NCBI GenBank assembly: GCA_023388075.1
Contig: JAEWGX010000013.1
Span: 39,976-103,975, forward strand
Direction: 5' to 3'
Source of the DNA: Pseudomonadota bacterium
GTDB taxonomy: Bacteria > Pseudomonadota > Gammaproteobacteria > Burkholderiales > Burkholderiaceae_E
DNA: 64,000 nucleotides
Part shown: positions 25,685 to 33,987 of the stretch, piece by piece
How the letters are laid out: every line of letters starts with the position of its first letter
How positions within the stretch are numbered: the stretch's first letter is position 1
Made by a program: the position numbers and the translations under genes
Notes under the pieces: model-generated
Database searches by the model: none
What the model was told of the DNA's origin: nothing
Seen by the model: only the letters and a program-made list of their open reading frames with translations

Positions 25685-26554
25685 ATGCTCAGCTATCGAC
25701 ACGGATTTCACGTCGGGAACCATGCCGACGTGCTCAAGCACGCGGTGCTGGTACAGCTCCTCGCGTACCTGCGCTTGAAGGACAAGCCGTTCTGGTACGT
25801 CGACACGCACGCCGGCGCCGCACGGTATGCGCTGGATCATCCGGCCACGGCGAAGCACGCGGAGTACGGAACCGGCATCGGCCGACTGTGGGACCGGCGC
25901 GGGCTTCCTGCGCTGATCGAGGACTTCGTGGCCGAGGTGAGGCGCCTCAATCCGGACGGTCGCCTGCGCCACTATCCCGGATCACCGCAGATCGCGCTGC
26001 AGATGCTGCGGCCCGCGGACCGGCTGCGGCTCTTCGAGAAGCACACCACCGAAGTCCGCAACCTGCAGCGCCAACTCCAATCCGAGGGGCGTCGCGCCAT
26101 CGTCCAGGCGGGCGACGGCTTCGACGGGCTCAAGGCGGTGCTGCCACCGCCGCCGCGACGGGGCGTGATACTGATCGACCCCTCGTACGAGGACAAGAAC
26201 GACTATCGGCGCGCGCGCCAGGCGCTCGCCGAAGGCCTGGTTCGCTTCAGGACGGGGACCTTCGCGCTCTGGTATCCGATCGTGCAGCGCCGGGAATCGC
26301 GCCAGCTCTCGGTGGCGCTGGAGCGGATGGGAGCGCCGGATTGGGTGCACGTGACCCTGGTCGTGAAGGCCCCGGCACCGGACGGCTACGGCCTGCACGG
26401 TAGCGCGCTCTTCGTGGTGAACGCGCCATGGACGCTCGCCCGGACGCTGCGGGAGACCTTGCCCTGGCTGGTCGACGTGCTGGCGCAGGACGCGTCGGCC
26501 GGCTTCACCCTGCAGACCGGCACGGTGCGGCGGCCGCGGGCCGAGGCGGGCTGA
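25685..26554 (+). CDS. rlmJ: 23S rRNA (adenine2030-N6)-methyltransferase RlmJ
   Basis: 289 residues. The start MLSYRHGFHVGNHADVLKH is the near-invariant RlmJ N-terminus. The catalytic motif reads IDPSYE near residue 165 where E. coli has DPPYE; the Asp and Tyr that matter are kept. The FALWYPIVQRRE and GLHGSALFVVNAPW stretches are also typical. RlmJ methylates A2030 of 23S rRNA. It is a stand-alone gene. Confidence 0.95.
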   Translation: MLSYRHGFHVGNHADVLKHAVLVQLLAYLRLKDKPFWYVDTHAGAARYALDHPATAKHAEYGTGIGRLWDRRGLPALIEDFVAEVRRLNPDGRLRHYPGSPQIALQMLRPADRLRLFEKHTTEVRNLQRQLQSEGRRAIVQAGDGFDGLKAVLPPPPRRGVILIDPSYEDKNDYRRARQALAEGLVRFRTGTFALWYPIVQRRESRQLSVALERMGAPDWVHVTLVVKAPAPDGYGLHGSALFVVNAPWTLARTLRETLPWLVDVLAQDASAGFTLQTGTVRRPRAEAG

Positions 26555-26585
26555 CCGGCGTCCGCTTCACCGATCGATCGAACCG

Positions 26586-27491
26586 TCAGGCCACCGCGCG
26601 TGCGAGCGCGTGGAAGTTGAGATGACGCAGCAGCTCGGCGGTCTCGCGGGTGAGTCGCGTTGCCGGCTTCGCGAGTGGCATCGCGAGCACCAGCGAGTTG
26701 CGGATCGCCGGCGGCCCGATCTGCGCGACCCGCACGCCGGATGAGCGCCGGCGGGTCGCGACGGCACTCTCCGGCACCACCGAGCAGCCCACCCCGTCCG
26801 CGACCAGTGCCAGCGACGCCTGCACGGTGTTCACCTCGGCGATGATGTCGAGCGCGATGTCGTAGCGGCTGAGCGTGCGGTCGAGTAGGCTGCGAATGGC
26901 GTTGGGAGAGCTCGGCAGGACCAGCGGATAGGCCGAGAGCGCCTGGACGCGGATGCGGGCGGGCAACGGCGCGCCGTGACGGGGCGCGGCGAGGACCAGG
27001 GATTCGTGGGCGAGCGTTTCGTAGGCGAGGCGCGGTGACGCCGGCGGGTCGAACAGCAGCGCGAGATCGACGCGTCCCGACACCAGCCACTCCCGAAGGT
27101 GCACGCTCAGCCCCTCCGCCACTGTGATGACCGCCTTGGGGAAATTAGATCGGAAGCGCTGGACCAGGCGGGTGCTCGCGACCTGCGCGATGCGCGGCGG
27201 CAGCCCCACGACGACCCGTCCACGTGGCGCGCTGCCCATGTCGCGCATCTCGTCGCGGGCGCGGTCGGCCAGCTCCATGATCGACCGCGCGTGGCCAAGC
27301 AGCGCGGTACCGGCCTCCGTCGGTGCAACGCCATGTCCGGTGCGATCGAGCAGGCGTTGGCCGAGCTCCTTCTCGAGCAGGGCGACCTGCCGGCTGAGCG
27401 TCGGCTGCGCCAGCATCAGCCGCGCCGCCGCAGCGCTGAAGCTGCCCGCCTCGACGACCCGCACGAAGTAGCCAAGCTGCTTCAGGTCCAC
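26586..27491 (-). CDS. LysR family transcriptional regulator
   Basis: 301 residues. N-terminal winged helix with MDLKQLGYFVRVVEAGSFSAAAARLMLAQPTLSRQVALLEKELG (HTH about 1-60) and a periplasmic-binding-type effector domain (about 90-295, RVVVGLPPRIAQVAS onward). It is divergent from the amidohydrolase operon beginning at 27585, with a 93-bp intergenic region; in this family that layout usually means it controls that operon and itself. The effector is unknown but probably an aromatic intermediate. Confidence 0.93.
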   Translation of the reverse strand: MDLKQLGYFVRVVEAGSFSAAAARLMLAQPTLSRQVALLEKELGQRLLDRTGHGVAPTEAGTALLGHARSIMELADRARDEMRDMGSAPRGRVVVGLPPRIAQVASTRLVQRFRSNFPKAVITVAEGLSVHLREWLVSGRVDLALLFDPPASPRLAYETLAHESLVLAAPRHGAPLPARIRVQALSAYPLVLPSSPNAIRSLLDRTLSRYDIALDIIAEVNTVQASLALVADGVGCSVVPESAVATRRRSSGVRVAQIGPPAIRNSLVLAMPLAKPATRLTRETAELLRHLNFHALARAVA

Positions 27492-27584
27492 CGTTCCGAT
27501 CCGCCGCGCCTATAGAGAAAAGGCATGGCTGATATTCTATTCAACTGCTAACCCGGCCGGCCAAGTGTGGTCACAATTGTTCTC

Positions 27585-28511
27585 ATGACCCGGCAGCCCG
27601 CAGCACCCCAGCCGTCGTTCCATCCGTCGCCGTCGGTACCGCGCCTCGCGCTGCCGGCCGGCGCCTGCGACGCTCACTGCCACGTCTTCGGACCCCAGGC
27701 GCAGTACCCGTTCGCTGCCGACCGCAGCTACACCCCGGCCGACGCGCCGCGCGAGGCGTTGTTCGCGCTGCACGATCGACTCGGGATCGGGCGCTGTGTC
27801 ATCGTGCAGGCGGGATGCCACGGGTACGACAACACGGTCACCGCGGACGCGATCGCCGCGAAGCACGGCAACTATCGCGGCGTCGCGCTCCTGCCGACGT
27901 CCGCTCCAGATGCAGAGCTGCGCCGCCTCGACGCGGCAGGCTTTCGCGGTGTGCGCTTCAACTACATGAGCCACCTCGGCGCCGCGACCCCGGTGGAGGA
28001 AGTCCTGGCGCTGGGCAACCGGCTCGCGGAGATCGGCTGGCACCTGCAGATCCACTGCGAGCCCGGTCTGATCGCCGGCCTTACGCCGGCGCTGCGCAAC
28101 ACGCCGGTGCCGGTCGTGATCGACCACATGGGGCGCATCGACGCATCTCTCGGACTGGCCCAGCCGGCCTTCAAGGCGTTGTGCGAATTGCTGCGCGATC
28201 CGCGCTTCTGGGTGAAGGTGAGCGGCAGCGAGCGCGCGTCGCGGCAGGGGCCGCCGTGGTCGGACGCAGTGCCGTGCGCCCGGCGGCTGGTCGCCGAGTT
28301 CGGCAACCGGGTGCTGTGGGGAACGGATTGGCCTCATCCCAACCTGGCGGGAGGCCCGCCCGACGACGGCCTGCTGGTCGACCTGCTCGAGTCGATCGCG
28401 CCCACCTCCTCCGAGCGGCATGCGCTCCTGGTGGACAACCCGCTGCGCCTCTATCGCTTCTCGGACCCCGACGCGTCGGCCGCTTCGAGCCAACGCGGGG
28501 AGCAGCGGTGA
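27585..28511 (+). CDS. amidohydrolase, 2-pyrone-4,6-dicarboxylate hydrolase-like
   Basis: 308 residues of the metal-light amidohydrolase group. Visible: the N-terminal CDAHCHVFGP (about residues 28-37), IDHMGRID near 183 and the ending RVLWGTDWPHP near 246, which match PDC hydrolase (LigI)-like lactonases. The start ATG at 27585 is preferred over a GTG at 27567. It is the first gene of a cluster with an SDR, a Bug receptor, a CMD-family and an EthD-like protein under a LysR regulator, fitting a role in breaking an aromatic ring-cleavage lactone. LigI identity itself is not certain. Confidence 0.82.
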   Translation: MTRQPAAPQPSFHPSPSVPRLALPAGACDAHCHVFGPQAQYPFAADRSYTPADAPREALFALHDRLGIGRCVIVQAGCHGYDNTVTADAIAAKHGNYRGVALLPTSAPDAELRRLDAAGFRGVRFNYMSHLGAATPVEEVLALGNRLAEIGWHLQIHCEPGLIAGLTPALRNTPVPVVIDHMGRIDASLGLAQPAFKALCELLRDPRFWVKVSGSERASRQGPPWSDAVPCARRLVAEFGNRVLWGTDWPHPNLAGGPPDDGLLVDLLESIAPTSSERHALLVDNPLRLYRFSDPDASAASSQRGEQR

Positions 28512-29323
28512 GCGCGGTCGACCATCGCCTGCGCCTGGACGGTCGGGTCGCGGTCGTCACCGGCGCCGGATGCGTCGGGCATGGATGGGGGAACGGACGC
28601 GCTACCGCGGTGCGGTTCGCGCAGGAAGGCGCCCGCGTCCTTGCGGTGGACAACGACCTGGCGCGGGTCGAGGAAACGATCGCCCGTGCCGCGGACGTTC
28701 CAGGCGAGATCGTCGCCTGGCAGGCCGACGTGACCGATAGCGCGTCGGTGGCCGCAATGGCGCGGTCCTGCCTGGAGCGGTGGGGACGGATCGATGTCCT
28801 GGTCAACAACGTCGGTGGCTCGGCGGCCGGCGGACCGGTCGAGATGTCCGAGGCGGTCTGGGACTCGCAGGTGGACTGCAACCTGAAGAGCGTGTTCCTC
28901 ACCTGCAAGCATGTCCTGCCGGCGATGCTGGCCCAGGAATCGGGCGCGATCGTCAATGTCGCGTCCACTTCCGGCCTGCGCTGGACCGGGGCCGCGCAGG
29001 TGGCCTATGCGGCCACCAAGGCGGGCGTCATCCAGCTGTCCCGGGTGCTCGGCGTGCAGTACGCGCCGAAGGGCATCCGGGTCAACTCGGTGGTGCCCGG
29101 GCAGTTGCATACGCCGATGGTCGAAGCGCGGCTTGCGGGCCAGCGTGCCGGAGGCGATGTCGAGGCGCTGCTGCAGGCGCGCCGGCGGCGCATCCCGCTG
29201 GGGTTCATGGGCGACGGCCGCGACACCGCGAATGCCGTCCTGTTCCTGGCGACCGACGAATCCCGGTTCATCACCGCCACCGAGATCGTGGTGGACGGCG
29301 GCATGACCGCCCGATGCGATTGA
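28508..29323 (+). CDS. short-chain dehydrogenase/reductase
   Basis: 271 residues from a GTG that overlaps the amidohydrolase stop by 4 bp. The cofactor loop is TGAGCVGHGWGNGRA, longer than the usual TGxxxGxG. Other motifs are NNVGG, the catalytic Ser in NVASTSG, and YAATKAG (Tyr-x3-Lys). The C-terminus ends TEIVVDGGMTARCD. It likely oxidises or reduces an intermediate of the same pathway as the amidohydrolase. Substrate unknown. Confidence 0.9.
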   Translation: MSAVDHRLRLDGRVAVVTGAGCVGHGWGNGRATAVRFAQEGARVLAVDNDLARVEETIARAADVPGEIVAWQADVTDSASVAAMARSCLERWGRIDVLVNNVGGSAAGGPVEMSEAVWDSQVDCNLKSVFLTCKHVLPAMLAQESGAIVNVASTSGLRWTGAAQVAYAATKAGVIQLSRVLGVQYAPKGIRVNSVVPGQLHTPMVEARLAGQRAGGDVEALLQARRRRIPLGFMGDGRDTANAVLFLATDESRFITATEIVVDGGMTARCD

Positions 29324-29388
29324 GCGAAGGGCTCGGGCGGGAACGAGCCTGCGAAGCCGGATGGCGACATCAAGAGAGGAGACGAGCG

Positions 29389-30480
29389 ATGAAGACAGCA
29401 GGTGAGGGCGGGGGGAGCATGCACAGGGCGGCCGCTGGCCGCAGGCCGGCCGGTGCCGGGACAGTCGCGAAGACCGTGCCGGGCGGCTTGACGCGCCGGT
29501 GGCTCGCGCTGTCGGCCCTGGCGCTTTCCGTCGGTGGCGTCGCCGGCATCGCCGGGTTGCAACCGCAGCCGGCGCATGCCCAGTCCGGCAAGACGCTGCG
29601 CATCGTGGTCGCGTTTCCACCGGGCGGGCCGGTGGACCTGGTCGCCCGGGCGATCGCCGACCAGCTCGGCCAGGAGCTCGGCGGCCAGCGCGTGATCGTG
29701 GAGAACAAGGCCGGCGCCAACGGTGCCATCGGTGCCCAGGCGGTGGCTACCGCCGAGCCGGACGGCCAGACGCTCTGGCTGACCAGCGTCGGCGCGGCGG
29801 CGATCAACCCGACGCTCTACTCCAGGCTGCCCTACGACATGGTCAAGGACTTCGCGCCGGTGTCGCTGGTGGTCAACAACGTCGAGGTGATGGTCGTGAG
29901 TCCCGACAATCCGGCGCGGACCGCGGCGGACTTCATCAAGGCGGCCCGGGAGGACGAGAAGAAGGGAACGCTGGCGTCCTCCGGCACCGGCAGCATTCCG
30001 CACTTCGTGATGGAGCAGCTCGCCGACGTGAGCAAGACGAAGCTGCTGCATGTGCCCTACAAGGGCGCGGCACCGGCGATCACCGACGTGATGGGCGGCC
30101 AGGTGGGCGCCTTCTTCGGCGACGTGCCGGGACTGCTCGGGCACATCCGGGGCGGCCGGCTCAAGCCGATCGGGCTCGCGGCGGAGAAGCGCCATCCCCT
30201 GCTGCCGGACGTCCCGACGCTGGGCGAGCTCGGCATGCCCGGTATCGACTCCAACAACTGGTATGCGCTGTTCGCCCCGGCGAAGACCCCACCCGCCGTC
30301 CTCGACGAGCTGAACCAGGCGGTGCGCAGGACGGTGGCGGCACCGGCGGTGGCACAGAAGCTGAGCGCGACTGGTGCCGAGCCGGTCCCCTCCACCCGCG
30401 AGGAGCTGGCGGCGCTGCTCCAGCGCGACATGCAGAAGTGGGCCCGCCTGATCCGCGACAAGGGGATCAAGGTCGAGTGA
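29389..30480 (+). CDS. Bug/TctC family periplasmic receptor
   Basis: 363 residues with a long basic N-region and a twin-arginine-like start (LTRRWLALSALALS), cut after AHAQ near residue 65. Family motifs: LRIVVAFPPGGPVDLVARAI, VIVENKAGANGAIG, and HVPYKGAAPAITDVMGG. These proteins bind carboxylates for a TctAB pump or as orphan sensors; there are no TctA/TctB genes in this cluster, so it is an orphan here. A good ribosome site AGAGGAGA precedes the ATG. Confidence 0.92.
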   Translation: MKTAGEGGGSMHRAAAGRRPAGAGTVAKTVPGGLTRRWLALSALALSVGGVAGIAGLQPQPAHAQSGKTLRIVVAFPPGGPVDLVARAIADQLGQELGGQRVIVENKAGANGAIGAQAVATAEPDGQTLWLTSVGAAAINPTLYSRLPYDMVKDFAPVSLVVNNVEVMVVSPDNPARTAADFIKAAREDEKKGTLASSGTGSIPHFVMEQLADVSKTKLLHVPYKGAAPAITDVMGGQVGAFFGDVPGLLGHIRGGRLKPIGLAAEKRHPLLPDVPTLGELGMPGIDSNNWYALFAPAKTPPAVLDELNQAVRRTVAAPAVAQKLSATGAEPVPSTREELAALLQRDMQKWARLIRDKGIKVE

Positions 30481-30531
30481 CGCGAATGGCCGGTGATGCC
30501 AGGAAACGGGTGATGCCAGGAAGGGTGGAGC

Positions 30532-31083
30532 ATGAGTGACCCATCGAAGGAGGCGCCGGCGCACGGCCGACCGCGCGTGCCGCTGGTGGAGCCGGGGACG
30601 CGGCCGGAGCTGGCGCCGATCGAAGCCCGCATCCTCGCGGAGCGCGGCCGCATCTCCACGCTCTACCGGGTGCTGCTCAACAGTCCTCCAGTCGCCGACG
30701 GCTGGGAGCACCTGCTCACGGCGATCCGCAACCGGTCGGAGCTGCCGGCCGACCTGCGGGAGCTCGCGATCCTGCGCGTCGCGGTGCTGAACCGGGCGAC
30801 GTTCGAGTTCGACGCGCACGTGCCGCACGCGCTGCGCGCCGGTGTCGTGCAGTCAGGCATCGATGCGCTGAGGCGGGACATGCTGCCGCCGGGGTTCGAT
30901 GAACGGCAGTCGCTGGTGCTGGCGCTCACCGATGCGATGACCCGGCACGTCGCGGTTCCAGCCGACCTGATGGATCGGGTGCAGGCGACGTTCGACGATC
31001 GACTGACCGTCGAGCTGGTCGCCACGATTGCCGCCTACAACATGGTCTCGCGCCTGCTGGTGGCACTAGGCGTGGAGCACTGA
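30532..31083 (+). CDS. carboxymuconolactone decarboxylase family protein
   Basis: 183 residues with a CMD/AhpD-like helical fold: ELAILRVAVLNRATFEFDAHVPHALRAGV (about residues 78-106) carries the conserved Glu and His of the CMD group, and no CxxC redox pair is present, so it is not an AhpD peroxidase partner. It overlaps the EthD-like gene by 1 bp (TGATG). Within the cluster it probably acts on a lactone or organises the pathway. Confidence 0.85.
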   Translation: MSDPSKEAPAHGRPRVPLVEPGTRPELAPIEARILAERGRISTLYRVLLNSPPVADGWEHLLTAIRNRSELPADLRELAILRVAVLNRATFEFDAHVPHALRAGVVQSGIDALRRDMLPPGFDERQSLVLALTDAMTRHVAVPADLMDRVQATFDDRLTVELVATIAAYNMVSRLLVALGVEH

Positions 31084-31745
31084 TGACGCTGCAGCGTCCC
31101 CGGCAGATCGTGCTGCTGCGCCTCGAATGGCCTGCCGCCGAGGACGCGGTCGCGGCAGCACCGCGCCTGCCGGCGCCGCTCGCGGAGGCCCTGCGCGAGG
31201 CGGGCTTCGCAGCGACCGACCTAGCGCTTCATCGGGAGCCCGATGCGCCGGCCGCGCTGGCCTACCTGCATCCCGCCCCCGCGACCGCGAGCGTCAGCGA
31301 TGCCGAGTTCGAGCGGCTTCGCGAGATGCTGGCGCGGCGGTTGCCGCACGCCCGGGCGATGCGGCTGCAGGCGCTGATGGAGATCGACGGCGCGGCGGCC
31401 GGCGCGCTGGCGCCCTGGCACTACGTGGTCGAAACCGACGTCCAGCCGCAGGCCGACGCCGACCTCAACGCCTGGTACGACCGGGAGCACCTGCCCGGCC
31501 TGGCCGCGGTGCCCGGCACCGTGCGCGCGGCCCGTTACCGCAGCCTCGACGACGGTCCGCGCTATCACGCCTGCTACGAACTGGTGGCCCGCGAGGTGTT
31601 CGGCTCGGGCCCCTGGCTGGCGGTACGGGCGACGGACTGGAGCTCGCGGGTCCGACCGATGTTCGTCAATACACGGCGGACGATGCTGCGCACCGTCGTG
31701 ACGCCGGCAGGATCGGCCGACCCGCGACGCAGGCCCCCGGGCTAA
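31083..31745 (+). CDS. EthD-like / dimeric alpha-beta barrel protein
   Basis: 220 residues with two ferredoxin-like halves. The C-terminal half has DLNAWYDREHLPGLAAVPG (about residues 136-154), the EthD signature. The N-terminal half is more diverged. The ATG overlaps the CMD stop. It is the last gene of the aromatic-like cluster and is convergent with the MscS gene (4-bp overlap). Function in ring-fission product handling is inference. Confidence 0.75.
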   Translation: MTLQRPRQIVLLRLEWPAAEDAVAAAPRLPAPLAEALREAGFAATDLALHREPDAPAALAYLHPAPATASVSDAEFERLREMLARRLPHARAMRLQALMEIDGAAAGALAPWHYVVETDVQPQADADLNAWYDREHLPGLAAVPGTVRAARYRSLDDGPRYHACYELVAREVFGSGPWLAVRATDWSSRVRPMFVNTRRTMLRTVVTPAGSADPRRRPPG

Positions 31746-32911
31746 GCGGCTCCCGCCGCGCCGCCTGCTTCGCCCGACCTGGCCCCGGCATCCGGATCGC
31801 CCGCAGTGCCGACACCCGACGGTGCGGGCGCGCCGCCGGGATCGACCTGGGGCGCCCCGGTTGCCGCCTGGATCACCCGCGTCGGCAGCGCGAAGCGCAC
31901 GCCCATCGCCTCGAGCTCGCGCATCAGCTCTAGGTTGATCGACTGCTGCGCGTCCATGTAGACGTTGTAGTCGGGGCTGAGCACGATGTACACCACCTCG
32001 TAGTTGATCGAGTTGCCGCCGAACTCCTTTAGGTGCGCGCGGTCGAACCGTACGCGCTCGTCCGCGCTCACGACCGCCTTGATCCGCCGCGAGATCTCCT
32101 CGGCCTGCGCCGGCGTGGTGTCGTAGGTGACGCCGAAGGTGAACACGATGCGGCGCGTGGCCATCCGCTTGTAGTTGCTGATGGTCTGCCTGAGGAGGTC
32201 GGCGTTGGACATCACCAGCTGCTCGCCGCTCAGGCTGCGGATGCGGGTGGTCTTCAGGCCGACGTAGTCGACGGTTCCCACCATGCCGCCGACGCCGATG
32301 AAATCACCCACCTCGAACGGCTTGTCGACGGCGATCGAGAGCGAGGCGAAGAGATCGCCCAGGATGTTCTGGACCGCGAGCGCGACCGCCACGCCGCCGA
32401 TGCCGAGGCTCGCGACGAAGGCGGTGATGTTCACGCCCAGGTTGGAGAGGATCGCGAGCAGCACCACCGCCCAGAGCGCCGACTTGAGCGCCCAGGACAG
32501 CAGCGTGGCCGAGGCGCTCGCCCGGGCGGCCTGTCCGCCGTGGCGCTCGAAGTGCCGGGCGAGGCCGAGGGTGATCGCACGGTGCAGCCAGATCGCCACC
32601 TGCACCAGGACCACGACGAACCAGAGTTGGGCCAGCACGGAATGCCAGCTCGGCCGCAGGTCGAGGAACTGGCAACCGACCAGCAGCGCGACCAGCACCA
32701 TCAGTCCATGGCTCGTGCGCTCCAGGATGCGGTCGAGGTCGGTGGCGAGCTGCGACGAGGTGCGTGCCGCCACGCGGCGGGCCGCGCTGCGCGCGATCCA
32801 GAGGCCGACGGACAGGGCGAGATAGGCGACAAGCGCCACGAGGGCGGCGATGCCGAGCGAGAGCGGGGTCAGTCCGAGAACGAGCGGTTCGCGGATCCAG
32901 GCGTCGTCGAT
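31742..32911 (-). CDS. MscS-like mechanosensitive ion channel, apparent ATC start
   Basis: 389 residues if translation begins at ATC 32911. A run of hydrophobic helices leads into the MscS pore and beta domain: GVNITAFVASLGIGGVAVAL, the FASLSIAVDKPFEVGDFI motif (about residue 210) and the C-terminal vestibule. The first GTG (32839) would start inside the first helix (ALVAYLALSVGLWIA), cutting it. AGGAGG lies 6 nt before ATC, and no ATG, GTG or TTG is in frame upstream. It releases solutes during hypo-osmotic shock. Its Gly/Ala/Pro-rich tail is unusual. Confidence 0.88.
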   Translation of the reverse strand: MDDAWIREPLVLGLTPLSLGIAALVALVAYLALSVGLWIARSAARRVAARTSSQLATDLDRILERTSHGLMVLVALLVGCQFLDLRPSWHSVLAQLWFVVVLVQVAIWLHRAITLGLARHFERHGGQAARASASATLLSWALKSALWAVVLLAILSNLGVNITAFVASLGIGGVAVALAVQNILGDLFASLSIAVDKPFEVGDFIGVGGMVGTVDYVGLKTTRIRSLSGEQLVMSNADLLRQTISNYKRMATRRIVFTFGVTYDTTPAQAEEISRRIKAVVSADERVRFDRAHLKEFGGNSINYEVVYIVLSPDYNVYMDAQQSINLELMRELEAMGVRFALPTRVIQAATGAPQVDPGGAPAPSGVGTAGDPDAGARSGEAGGAAGAA

Positions 32912-32923
32912 GGTGTTCCTCCT
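32909..32923 (-). promoter_or_regulatory. perfect Shine-Dalgarno before an ATC codon (MscS gene)
   Basis: On the minus strand AGGAGG (32923-32918), spacer AACACC, then ATC (32911-32909) in frame with the MscS protein. It matches the arrangement at 5229-5244 and supports an ATC start for this gene. Confidence 0.5.
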
Positions 32924-33030
32924 CGAGGAGCGGCTCCAGGGGAGCGGCTCGAGACAACGCGCGCCATCTTACCAAGTCCAAGGGGATCCACGACTGTACC
33001 GACCCGGGGCACTTGGGTAGCATCGGGACC

Positions 33031-33855
33031 ATGTTGAAGTCGGCCACGATACGAAATGGCGGGGGCAGGGGAGGCGACCGGGGCGGGGCGGACCGCGCAG
33101 CGGGCGCCAAGCCGGCCGCCGTGAAGCCGTCGGCCGGCGGCAAGCCGACGCAGGTGAAGGCGACGCCGGAGATGGGGGCGGCGGAGAGGCCGAGCCCCGA
33201 GAACGCGAATCCGGAGAAGGCGGCGCGTGAACGCGTCGTGACCCGCGACCCGGAGGCGACCCGTGCCGCCATCCTCGCGGCGGCGACCGAGGAGTTCGCC
33301 GCGCATGGCCTGGGCGGCGCCCGCGTGGACCGGATCGCCGATCGCGCGGGCATCAACAAGCGGATGCTCTACTACTACTTCGGCCAGAAGGAAGACCTGT
33401 TCCTCGCCGTGCTGGAGCAGGCCTACGAGAATATCCGCGGCGAGGAGCGCAAGCTCAACCTCACGCAAGTGGAGCCGATCGAGGCGATCCGTCGCCTGGT
33501 GGGATTCACCTGGGACTATTACCTGGAGCACCCCTCCTTCCTCAACCTGCTGAACAGCGAGAACCTTCACCGCGCCAGCCACCTCAGGCGTTCGGCGAAG
33601 GTGCGCAGCCTGCACTCGCCCTTTGTCGCCACCATTGCCGAGGTGCTGGAGCGCGGAGTGCGCATGGGATTGTTCCGCGCCGGTGTCGACCCGATCCAGC
33701 TCTATATCTCGATCGCCGGGATCTCCTACTTCTACCTCGGCAACGCCCATACCCTCTCCACCATCTTCGACCGGGACCTGCTCGCGCCCAAGGCCAAGCT
33801 CGAGCGCCTGTCGCACATGACCGACGTGGTCCTGGGCTACCTGGTAAGGAATTGA
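33031..33855 (+). CDS. TetR/AcrR family regulator with a long N-terminal tail
   Basis: 274 residues. The first 70 are Gly/Ala/Pro/Lys-rich and disordered. The HTH domain follows (about 72-125: AAATEEFAAHGLGGARVDRIADRAGINKRMLYYYFG). The effector-binding helical domain fills the rest. The start is an ATG at 33031 with only a weak ribosome site; later starts have worse ones. It lies immediately upstream of the tct operon and operator at 33926. It is the only TetR in the window and is the best candidate for the protein that binds the five TTAACC-N4-GGTTAA sites. Confidence 0.9.
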   Translation: MLKSATIRNGGGRGGDRGGADRAAGAKPAAVKPSAGGKPTQVKATPEMGAAERPSPENANPEKAARERVVTRDPEATRAAILAAATEEFAAHGLGGARVDRIADRAGINKRMLYYYFGQKEDLFLAVLEQAYENIRGEERKLNLTQVEPIEAIRRLVGFTWDYYLEHPSFLNLLNSENLHRASHLRRSAKVRSLHSPFVATIAEVLERGVRMGLFRAGVDPIQLYISIAGISYFYLGNAHTLSTIFDRDLLAPKAKLERLSHMTDVVLGYLVRN

Positions 33856-33886
33856 TGCCAGGTCCACAGGTTCCGCGCCGGAGGGC

Positions 33887-33941
33887 TTGCCGCGGCCACG
33901 CCCCGCGCTTTACATTCACCCACTATTCACCAATCGGTTAA
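33887..33941 (+). promoter_or_regulatory. promoter and TetR-type operator before the tct operon
   Basis: -35-like TTGCCG at 33887-33892, an 18-bp spacer, and -10-like TACATT at 33911-33916. The operator TTCACC-AATC-GGTTAA at 33926-33941 begins 9 bp after the -10, over the expected start of transcription, where a bound TetR dimer would block initiation. One of five copies of the same 16-bp element. Confidence 0.6.
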
Positions 33942-33987
33942 CTGCAGTCCGCGGCGACCTCGAACGCGGACGCCCACGGAGGACGAC

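Noticed and set aside
27492..27584. LysR-type T-N11-A box in the LysR/amidohydrolase spacer
   Set aside because: Several loose matches exist in the AT-rich part, none with clear symmetry; not reliable.
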